Shown: positions 1 through 10,300 of the stretch, one piece after another
Numbering within the stretch: position 1 is the stretch's first letter
Layout: each line of letters starts with the position of its first letter
NCBI GenBank assembly: GCA_034698045.1
Contig: JAQGAU010000649.1
Span: 1-25,256 of the forward strand
Origin: Paramacrobiotus richtersi
Lineage: Eukaryota; Tardigrada; Eutardigrada; Parachela; Macrobiotidae
Length of the DNA stretch: 25,256 nt
Reading direction: 5' to 3'
Notes under the pieces: model-generated
Seen by the model: only the letters and a program-made list of their open reading frames with translations
What the model was told of the DNA's origin: nothing
Databases searched by the model: none
Position numbers and translations under genes: made by a program

Positions 1-1427
1 ATTCCACGCGTGGGACCCTATTTGGAAACGCCCTTTGTCGAATTCCTCCGGAAACAAAAGGAGAACCTACATCGCCAACCGGGCGTGGGCGGCCATCAAT
101 CGGTAGGAATCTTGAATGACATATCTGAGAAATTCGGGTGTTTCTTGAATCTATGCATAGTTCAACGTTTCAGTAACAGGATACCGGTTGTAAATGTGGA
201 GAATAACGATACAGAAGTCAACTACGTCGGGGCGTATGTCCACATGTAAACAGCGTAGTACGGTGGCTTTGTGACATCCTTACATTGGCTTTGAAATCGA
301 AATCAACACGAGCACTGCGTAATATAAAAGGAGTTAGATCAGCTGTTAGGTCATCTTTTTTTTATCCAGTGAACTGTGAAACAGTTTCTTTACGCATTTA
401 TAAATATTCTATTATTTTTGAGGTTATTGGGAAAATTGCAAAAAGTATTATCAGGGAATTTGTATTCAAGTTCCAGCGCATATTTATACAGTGTTATGTG
501 CCACATTTTGGTCAGGCTCCTTCGAATGCGGAGCAAACAGATGTATGACTTTGCTAAAATTGCATTAATTTACAAACTCGTTATTTGCTAACAGTGCGTT
601 TAGTTTCTTGTTTTTCTTTGTTGTTTTACTCAGGGTTAATGCTGCTTGAGCCGGGTTTCGCTTGGAAATCGGTGTAATTCGGTTTGAGGGGAATATCTGA
701 AAAGTTTTTGTAGAACTGATTACTTTATCGACCGAAGCGAAGCGAAGGTCCTCTATACTCAGCTCAAGTGGATCTCAATGTCTGTGGGTCATTCTGTCAG
801 TCGGTCACTATTATGATTTATTTTTAATATTTAGTAGTAATAAAGAATAATATTATAAATTACTAATTTATTAAATTGTGCGCGTATTATATAAATCGTC
901 TTCGCTTAGGTCACCCAGTGCCCGCTACGAGCGAGTGCACTTTCCTAGTAATGCTATTAATCTATCTAGACGGTAAACGCAAAACGTTATCCATTAGATT
1001 GAAATCAGAACAAAATCAGTAAAAAATCGTGACCAAAACAATTATGAGTGCAATATTGATGTATTAACAAAATTATTTGTTTATTTTTATTTTTTTTTAT
1101 CATGTATTATAATTTTTTTTTTATACTTGAAGTAATTTATTCATAAATTTATTTTTTATTATCATCTGTATTATTTTAATTCTTTTCTGTATATTGTAGC
1201 GTGTTTATTGTTTACAAGAAATTTGTACGTTAAAAAAACCGGGCTCTGAAATTGAAACATGTTTTTTACATTTTCAGGAGCAATCCTGGCTGCAGTGGGG
1301 CTTTGAGAAGCTGGTGATGGTGATGGTGTTGTACTTTATTCTCTCGATTGTCAATTCGTTGGCGCAAAACTACCACCGACGGATCAGTGCCAGTACGGTG
1401 AATCAGAAGGGGAAATTACGCGAATAA
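1..1427 (+). CDS. 3' end of an unidentified membrane protein gene (two exons, partial)
   Basis: Two exons can be joined: 1-102 (open in frame 1, donor gtagga at 103) and 1278-1427 (acceptor ttttcag, stop TAA at 1425-1427). The junction is phase 0. About 83 C-terminal residues are visible. The last exon encodes WLQWGFEKL, then a hydrophobic stretch [17 protein letters not shown] (one membrane helix), then a basic tail NYHRR and the end GKLRE. The exon before it is rich in charged residues ([13 protein letters not shown]). So the product appears to end with one membrane span and a short basic tail of about 20 residues. I do not recognise the family. The 5' part lies outside the window. The 1278-1427 exon is more secure than the 1-102 exon, which rests only on the open frame, GC content and the phase-0 donor. 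Confidence 0.55.
103..1277 (+). other. Intron of the upstream gene, no gene seen
   Basis: About 1.2 kb between the two exons of the first gene. It is AT-rich with long T and A runs (for example 1060-1200). Short open frames at 10-591 have no recognisable product beyond the exon itself. No RNA gene or clear mobile element was seen. Confidence 0.45.
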
Positions 1428-1815
1428 ACTACAGGATCGAATTATTATGTTTTGTCTGGTATGGATCGTGTTCTTCTCGGTGAACGAATAATTTATTTTT
1501 CATTTTTTCCTCCTTTTGTTGGATTTGTTTGTTTTTTTGACGGCGATATGCGAGTGTGTGTCGGTTTTTATGTCCCTGGTGCCTGATATGGAAAACAATT
1601 ATTGTGTTGAATCTAATGGTTTTATGAACATAAAGCGCGACATGTTGTCCAATGAATACAGTGACTGAAGACTGGTTGTTTGAACAGCATTTCGCGAAGA
1701 AAAATTCGGCACATGTAGCTTAACTTTTTTCCTGACTGTTTATGTTGTATATTCGTACCATAAGCTATGCATCTAATTAGTAAACTGTTAAAAACTTGGC
1801 TTAACCCGCCAGCGA
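1428..1815. other. 3' flank of the upstream gene, no gene seen
   Basis: Probable 3' untranslated and intergenic sequence after the TAA at 1427. A minus-strand open frame at 1622-1828 has no recognisable domains and I treat it as chance. Confidence 0.4.
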
Positions 1816-1838
1816 CCATTGATGTCAAATGGCATCAC
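1816..1838 (+). repeat. Third copy of the transposon-like terminal repeat
   Basis: CCATTGATGTCAAA followed by TGGCATCAC matches the inner part of the inverted termini at 2157-2185 and 3035-3063. It has the orientation of the right terminus. No partner in inverted orientation was seen to its left, so it may be a solo end, or the end of an older nested copy. Confidence 0.6.
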
Positions 1839-2313
1839 TGAGGAGCCAATTTTGTTACAAGAGATCCCGATGTGCTAGACGAATGCCGTTTTCTCAGATA
1901 GGCGGTACAGAACCAGAGTAACAATTAAAAAACCCTGAACTGACCACAAGTGCACTGGTCAGGGAACAGGGAGCCTTTAAAAATGACCATTTTTCACCTT
2001 TTTGAGTTCTTTGAGCTCTTCACAGGTTTTAGAGTGAGAGGGCAAAATAAAAAAACCCAGAAAAATGGCATTAAGAGTACCTCAGGTGCTCTACCGAATG
2101 CTTTTCTCCAAATTGAACCTCTTTCAATCGGTCAGCCGCCAGGTGACCGCACTATCCATGATGCCAGTTTGACATCAATGGGCATAGCCCTGTTAAAGGA
2201 TTAATCCTTAAATTTTTTTATTAGACAACGGGTTCATATAAGTCAGCGTATCAAAGCAGTGGTCTACACAGTTTTTTAAGGGCTATCTGGCAGCATATTT
2301 TAAGTGGTCATCA

Positions 2314-2332
2314 GACTGACCACTGGTCAGTC
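2314..2332. repeat. 19-bp perfect palindrome built on TGACCA/TGGTCA
   Basis: GACTGACCA, a central C, then TGGTCAGTC form a perfect odd palindrome. Another TGACCA follows at 2339 and a TGGTCA lies just before at 2305, so four half-sites fall within 40 bp. Confidence 0.75.
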
Positions 2333-2889
2333 GGCCGCTGACCACTGGAAAATGCTGTATCATCATTGTTTCGTCTGCGCTAGTTATCCTGTGGCCTTCC
2401 TGGTTGTAAAAAAACACATCTTGACCGACAATTGTCGTACTATGGTGAAATTTGCTGCTAATTGCAGCCTTGTTCGCGCAATTTGCATAGAATATACCGT
2501 ATTCAGCTGTATCGCGCAGCTTTTTTTGCCGTAACTGATGACCATGGCGACGGAAGCGGTCACTTCAGATAGCCACTGCTTCAGACATGAATGGCGAGCT
2601 GATTCCAGCCTTCCCTTTTGTTTTCTCAAGGGAGTACGAGCCCTGTAGGGGGCAAAAGACTGACACAAAGAATCATTTTGCAATATGTTCCAGAACAAAT
2701 CTAATCTCCCGTCCTTGCTGTGGTGGATTTAAGCAGCGCCAAGCGGCGGCCGACTTCCGGTTATATTTCTGGTACTGGCGAGGTCATCTGAACTCGCAAA
2801 GGGTCGGGAAAGTGCTTATTACAAGCAAAGCAGGGGTTTTAAGTGATTTTCAGCAGATTTTAAAATGCCAGTTTTTTACAACTGCCCAT

Positions 2890-2907
2890 TGGTCATCCGG
2901 ATGACCA
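2890..2907. repeat. 18-bp perfect palindrome TGGTCATCC/GGATGACCA
   Basis: TGGTCATCC is followed directly by its exact reverse complement GGATGACCA. It shares the TGGTCA/TGACCA half-site with the palindrome at 2314-2332 and lies near the right end of the candidate transposon. Confidence 0.75.
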
Positions 2908-3063
2908 CCAAACATGTCCCACTGGATAGCCCTAGAAAAACTGACCATAGTTAGCGCTTCAGAAATGAAAAAGCGGCACCGCTAAATTGTTAAAAAAATA
3001 AACCTTTTTGCTGTAAAAAAGGGTTCATGGAATCATGCCCATTGATGTCAAAAAGGCATCATG

Positions 3064-4370
3064 CTGCCCTCGCTGACCTATGGTCACAAAAATTATCAAA
3101 AAATAACGTTTTCTTAATCTAATTTTTTGATCGGTAAATGTTGGTGTTCAACTCCGAATTCGCATTCCTTCTGGTCCCAGGCGCTGGAGGGTTAAATAAA
3201 ATTTTTAGTATTGAAGTAAGTATAATCTAAACAGTGCAGGGAATTGAACATTTATTGAATTTTGCTGAATTTGCCGCTCCGCAGGAATTTCCGAAATACA
3301 AAATGGGTTCTGTCTATCAAAAAACAAAACAAGATCTGTGAAAAAAATTTTTTTAAATTATGACCAAATAAAAGTTCAATACAAACGTGCTAAAAATCAT
3401 CTATTGTCCGAAACACTGATTTGCTGCTTTGTTACTAAGCGTGGGCACTGAACAGATGCGCTGTAGAAGAAACCGGCTGCCCATGTTCTACGTTTCCATT
3501 CAGGTGAATTCATTTGATTTTTTGTTATAGCGGCATACTTAATATCGTAACACGATGGATATCTCAAGTTGTTTTATAATAATCTTGTTGATTATTTTAT
3601 GTTTAGCAAATATTCGCGTATGGTATACGTTTAATTTTACAGTCTGATTAGACAGAACATAATTGTCGGCTATGCCTCGAAACGAAATCGACACATTACA
3701 TGTATGATAACTTTCGAATTTCAATTTGGGAATTAGATACTACAAAAGTATTCCATCGTGCCTTCATTATAAGGATGATCATGCCGGTTAATAATGCGTC
3801 TGTACGTGGGAGTCGCTGCGTACGTACTACGTATTAATTTTAATGATTTAATAACAGATTCCGATTTTCTTTCCGATTGTACGTACAAGCTGCAGCTGTA
3901 TAGCCGATGTACGAAACACGCATACAACGCTGTAATACGGGTACCGGGCCATCGATCGGTTATGGCAGCATCTCTGCATCATGACACATCAAAAGCGTAT
4001 GTTGTCAAAACAGTTCCCTCTGGCTTCGTCTTTCCTCTCTTCCAGAAAACCACTCTCCATCCACCAACATCTACCGCCTGAATAATTCATTAACAATAAA
4101 CCCCAAGTAACTCTCCAACCACGGATTTCAGTGCGCTAAAGGAAGCTGTAAGCTACAGCATGTGCTTGTAACCGATGGAAAATGTCACGGTGAAAAGGTG
4201 CACTTTAGCATGTTGCATGTGCTTGTTTATTGATTTGCTGGTTGTGCGGATTGGATTAATGGTTGCGCATCATTACACGGGAGAAAGAGTGAGGAACTTG
4301 TCGCGCGGTATCCGGGGACATGATTGATTAGGGATTTGTTTTGTGGAGACGCGCACTGCAGCTTGCAGCC
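3064..4370. other. Intergenic region upstream of the kinesin gene
   Basis: No gene is supported. Open frames at 3539-3724, 3733-3927 and 3794-4081 show no recognisable domain. The stretch before the kinesin ATG holds the probable promoter and 5' UTR. Near it are a direct repeat GCATGTGCTTGT (about 4160 and 4213), an inverted pair GCTAAAG (4134) / CTTTAGC (4202), and a hairpin GCTGTA-AGC-TACAGC near 4145. I saw no convincing TATA box or full ciliary X-box. Confidence 0.4.
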
Positions 4371-7300
4371 ATGTCCAATAAGCGGGAATCGGTCAAAGTG
4401 ATCGTTCGCTGCCGTCCGTTGAGTGATAAGGAGATAGCCGCTGGATTTGCTCAGTAAGTCGTTTGTAATCCACACTCGCTGATTGTTTCGGATATTATAA
4501 GAAAAATCGGTGGAAAACTGGTTTCATAATGTTGTACTAATAATAGTCTAAACGTCGACCTTTGTTGTGAACAGGGAATAATGTTTATTACAGTATCTGT
4601 TTTTTAAGCATCGACAGTCTATCTGGATTTGCAGGAGATTTGCATAAATAGAGAAAAAAGTTTTTATTTCGGAAGACGTTCATTTTTTGTAAATTTGAGT
4701 ACCATAGCTGCAAAACTAGGCTGAACGTAAGTTTCTATACAATTGCCCATATACTACGTTTTCGTCTCTCTAAACGAATTCACTACGTTATTGTGGTTCG
4801 AAAAGAGTGCATTCCGTACGATTGTAGATCATGTTGAATCAGACCAACATTTCATGGTATTGCATGGAAAAGAATGTTATTGGATAATATTTCTATTGCC
4901 GCAGTGTTAACAATATTATTATCCCAGGCATCACGACGGGAAGCGATTTCATAGAAAGTTGTTGAATTAATATCGACAGAAAAATTGCAGTTCTTGTTTT
5001 GACGGTAATTAGTAAATTATTCTTTTGTTAAAAAATGAAGTAAATTCTCCTCTAACAGTCCTGTAAGAGCTTACATTTAGTCCCAAGTGTGTTTTCAGTG
5101 TAAAAAAAATACTTTTGGTAAAACTTCTGTACTAAAACCGGTAACCTTACTGTTTCCCACAGAGTAATCGATGTTGATACAAAATCCCGGAAAATTCGCA
5201 TCCGTCCCGAGAAAGACACGCCCGGAGAGAAGGAATTCACATTCGATGCCACTTACAATACAGCGTACGTGCTGAAGAACATTGTTACATTTGTAACACC
5301 TCTGTAATTAATCCAAGAGATTTTATGTCACGTACTCTGGGATTATGTGCTACCGATTTGCAGATTTTAAATATTATTACAAAAGCACAACTGCCATTAC
5401 GGTGTAGATTAATAGAATTTAATTTAGTAACAAATCTTTCGGTAAAACTCTGTACTGTATACCGTGTTTGGTTTTTTTATCAATAGTTTTTATGCATTGT
5501 TATTAATTCTTATTAATTTTTTTTCTTTCCCAGTTAACTTTTCTCAGCAGGTTAGCTTGGTAATTTGTCTGGCTGTGCTTTTCAAATTATTCTCAATAAT
5601 TAAAACTCTATGCGAACACTCTCAGAATTATTTTCTTTACCAGGAAAACAATTCTGTATATTAGTGAGTGATACTTTCCTTATAAATCTCCGGAGAATTC
5701 TTGCTTAACCAAAGTGTATATGAAAAAAAGGGTTTGTCTTAAAATGCTGTATGTAAATTCGCTAACAATAAGCTAAGCAGTACAATTTCGATATCGCCTG
5801 TCGAAGCTTAGAGCCCCTGCACTACCTATTTAGACTATAGTACAATGGTTCACGAATACAATCGCGCATAGTCGCATTTGAAAAGAGCATTATCCTCTTA
5901 TTCTAACATACATTTACCACATTTCTGTTCTTTGCATATAGCAGAAAAATTTGACGTATTCTGCAAATTAAAAAAACAGCAACTGAATCATTTATTGAAA
6001 ATTTATAGCACCTAGACTACAGATATTGGCGTAATTCTCAACGTAATTAAGGGCTGGCGATATATATATATTCTTACCGTTGCGGTTTTCGCCTTTAAAA
6101 ATACAGTTAAATATATTTTAATACATTAAAAATAAAAATATATTTTTTGCCAAGAAACCATTTGGTACTCGTACATTATCTGTAAATCTGATCTTGTTTT
6201 ACAAATGTCTTTCCATGTGAAAATGTCAATAAAAATTAATGTGAATACAGTTTTACCAGTAACCATAGAATATCGGTAAACTGATACAAAACACGGCCTG
6301 ACTTGCTTGTGATAATTACTTATCTCTGATTTATGGGTTATTCCTGTGTAGATGTACCCAGGAAGACATTTACCGGGAATCCGTCCTTCCGCTGGTGGAG
6401 GCGGTCCTTCAAGGCTTCAACGGGACAATCTTCGCCTACGGACAGACCGGCACCGGCAAGACCTTCACCATGCAAGGTGAACTGACAATCAGATCACCCA
6501 GTTAGCCGGTGAGACAAATCAATCGGATTGTCTTTTGTGCAGGGAGTAAACAACATCCGGGGATCATTCCCCGTGCTATGGAGGGTGTTTTCCAGCATAT
6601 CGACCGCTCCACCAATGAGCACTACCTGGTGACGGCGTCGTATTTGGAGATTTATCAGGTGAGGAAAGGTTAACGCAGCGTTCGTGGTGTTTAGCGTTCG
6701 AACGATATTGTCTAGTTTTACATGGTAAATTGTGCTGTTTTTTACATATTTTCACATTTTAGCATTTTTGTGCATCTTCGAAATTATATCACTTGTATCA
6801 GGTGTGCTGAAAATTTATAGAAAAAAGACTAGAACATATGTCAAAAATGTTGTTACATTTTTAATGATTTTTGCAATGTTTTTTGTTAAGTTTTCTTGCG
6901 TGTGAAAATAATAAACGTTTATGCGGAATACAATTTTATTTAAAAAAAGAACATGTGTAGACTGATAACCAAATACCACAAAAATCCAAGCGAAAAATAA
7001 TTCTCTTGTATAATTACAAAATCGCATTGAATTTCGCGTTTGAAATCAGGCGTTGATCAGACCAGTATTTACGCTGACGCCTTTACACTACGCTGGCTCG
7101 GTGTGGAAAATGCTGTCAGCTTATATCATTTGTTGTAGGAGGATATTCGCGATCTTCTAGCCACGAAAGATAAGGATAATCCCGAGAAGAGAATCGAAAT
7201 TAAAGAGAAACCAAACGGTGAAATTTACATCAAGGTACGGTAGGAAGTTACTCTGTGCTTTGACTGATGATTAGAAAAGTACTGATTCTTTTGTTTTTTA

Positions 7301-10300
7301 AATTGAATTTTTTGCAGAATTTGTCCACGTATCAGCTAAAAAGCCTACGGCATATGGAGAAGATGATGGAACGCGGTCAGAGCAATCGAGCTGTCGGGTA
7401 AATATTGACACACTTTATATACTTTTTTGGACTGCTTTATAAGTAAAACTGTGACGTCTTCTCAAGCCAGAATAAAAAACGTTATTGTATTAAATTACTT
7501 TCACATTCTGCCGAAGACATTGCTGAAATTACTTTACAGTATGTTTGCATTGTTACTGATAAACCGATGAACTGCTTTATTTGGTTTAATATTCCCTTTT
7601 ATTGTTGTATTTCTTGCTTCCATAATTGTTTTTAATATGAGCGTAATTATAGTATTTCCAGAAATTTATAATTTATTTATTGTAATTTATTATACTAGAT
7701 TTTTGTTTTATCATTTTATTTATAGCATTTATTTTTTTATGTTAATTTTTATTTAGTTTATTTTTTATTTCTACAAATCCGTATTTAAATAGAAACAGTT
7801 AATATTCCAGAAAATTTCATATGTAAATTAAGTTGGAGCTGTATAATTCCGATTGAAAACCACAAAAAGGTCAAAAAATGTGCAATAATTCCTGTATAGT
7901 GCAACGGACATGAACGAGCAGAGCTCCCGTTCCCACGCCATCTTCATCGTCAACATTGAGTGCGGACAAGTGGGCCTAGATGGGAAGGAGCATATCCGCG
8001 TAGGCAAATTGAATCTAGTGGATTTGGCCGGGAGTGAGCGGCAGTCAAAGACCAACTCCACGGTACACACATCCGCTTGGTCTCCGCGTCAAAAACAGCC
8101 GGAAATGAATTGTTTGACGGATGGAATTGGTGTTTTTCACAGGGGGACCGGTTTAAGGAAGCTACCCAGATTAATTTATCCTTGTCCACACTGGGACAGG
8201 TCATTACGGCGCTGGTGGACAAGGCGTCCCATGTACCGTACCGGGATTCCAAATTGACCCGATTACTGCAAGGTACGTGGGAATATATTAATTTTGATAA
8301 TAATTTTACTGGCACCACTTATTCGAAACACATACATATTTGTATATTTAAAAAAAAATTATATTTTTATATTTTATATATTATTTTGTATATTTTGTTA
8401 TTGCTGTTAGGTTTCTCGTCTTCTATCTGTTTTTGTTGTGTATATTGTTACTGATGTTATTTCACATTTTTTTTAGTTTGTTTGACTTCGCTTATTTACC
8501 CATTATCTGTTCATCTGTGATGCACGTGTACAGAGCAATTATTTTTAGTATTTTTGACTTATTTTTACGATACTACTGTTAAAGTTTGAAGCATTTTGGA
8601 CATTGACGGGTTTTATATGTCACAATCCTGTACGTTATTGCCATCTACAATTTAATACCACTTCAGTTTATTTAGTTATTCACGGGTGACCCAGGGTATG
8701 ATCATGTAAAAAAGTAAAATAAATGGATTTTTTAATTATGCTGTAATTCATGGTGGCTGGTGCTGTTGCATGCATGCACAATCGTAGAATATGGGCTTTA
8801 AGGTAGAAGCTGTTCCATGAGTACTAAATTCAAGTATATGCGAGTGAAGTTTCCAAATATATTTGATTTCGTCAGCCCTTCTTTTTTTCCCCGTGAACAG
8901 AAATCGCGTTGAACGTTTGTCTTTTTCTTTGGCAACAGATTCTCTAGGTGGCAATTCAAAAACAATCATGGTCGCCAATATTGGACCGGCCATGTACAAT
9001 CTGGAAGAGACTATCTCAACGCTACGGTACGCTGTACAAGGCCGAAAAACAGGCATTAACTGCGAAGATGAGCATACAAAGAAGCCTAATAAATTTTAAC
9101 TTTCGATTATTTTCGAAAAATATATTCGATGATTGGAAGTGACAACGTATCGGGAACAACAACAAAAAACATTAAAAACTTCACAGACCAGTATCAAAAA
9201 ATAACAAAAATAAAAAACTTTAGAAAAGGTAATGTACAACTTGAAAAGTGTAGTTAATAGCATGACCGAATTCATATAAACAAATTTTCAGCTTTTTAGA
9301 GTAGAAAAGCCTCAGTGAAAAGCTTCTAGACTGTTGTTTCTGGGTACCGGTATTTTTTAAAATGAAGCTTGAATGAATACTCTGCAGGGAATGTCCCAAA
9401 AAAAAACTACAGAATTCCGCTTATTTTAATAAAAAAAATTTACCAATTTTAATTCGTTTCCTGATTGATGTGCAGGTACGCTCATCGCGCCAAGAATATC
9501 AAAAACGCTCCGCATATTAATGAGGATCCCAAGGATGCCAAGATGCGTGAATACCTGGATGAACTGGCTGCGTACGTTGCTTCTGACTCGTGAATTTTTG
9601 TACCGTAACCTGTTTTCAGTCAATACATTTGTCTGCAGTTTGTTTACATTGATTTACAAAATTACGCATTTAATAATTTTTATTCCATTAGCTGTCTACT
9701 TCTGATTTGATGTTATATAATTTATATGTTTTTTTGTTTTTCTTTCAGACTGAAAGCAAAACTGTCCAAATCTCCAATGGGAAGCCAATCAGCTACCGTT
9801 AAACCGACCGGTACGTTCGGGAATTTTACAAAAATGCACAAAATAATGTTACCAGTCACGCTGTAGTTAACATGCACAATTAATTAGCACTTAAATTAAT
9901 TTATACATTAGTTTACAGACACCCTGTATATTTTGGAGCTTATGTATCAGTTCGATTAAAGTTAGAATTATTAGTTCGTTTTTTACGATGTATATACCGG
10001 ATAATCGATTATGACCTTTACTTTATACAACACCATGTCATGAATTAAGATGTTGCTACTAATACTTCATTAATCGCAGTATCCGTTAATATTACAATAA
10101 ACTCAATTATTTATAAACTAGTTCATATGAATAATAATGGTAATTTTTAGTTAGTTTTCGGTTACCTAATTATAATTTTTAGTTTAAAATAGTTATGTTT
10201 TATATAATTTCATATAAACTAATTATGAATTTGTTCACATCTGGCCTGCGAATTTCTAATGTAGTTTGTAAAACAAATTGTAAAATCAGCAGCATTATAT

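Larger units (their letters stand above)
2157..3063. mobile_element. Candidate non-autonomous DNA transposon with 29-bp inverted termini
   Basis: The left end (2157-2185, starting CATGATGCC, ending CAATGGGCAT) and the right end (3035-3063, starting ATGCCCATTG, ending GGCATCATG) are inverted copies matching at 27 of 29 positions. Similarity stops at both outer edges, as expected for element termini. The outermost CATG is palindromic, so it may be terminus or a 4-bp target duplication. The 907-bp body has no reading frame that looks like a transposase; open frames at 2304-2534, 2587-2904 and minus 2384-2698 show no known motif. It is therefore likely non-autonomous, and its superfamily is not assigned. 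The interior has several TGGTCA/TGACCA motifs. Confidence 0.6.

Noticed and set aside
3794..4081. 95-aa open frame before the kinesin gene
   Set aside because: No recognisable domain, no supporting splice or context signal, and shadow frames exist on the other strand.
4100..4370. Ciliary X-box (RFX site) upstream of the kinesin start
   Set aside because: GTAACC at about 4168 could be a half-site, but the following bases do not complete the second half-site.
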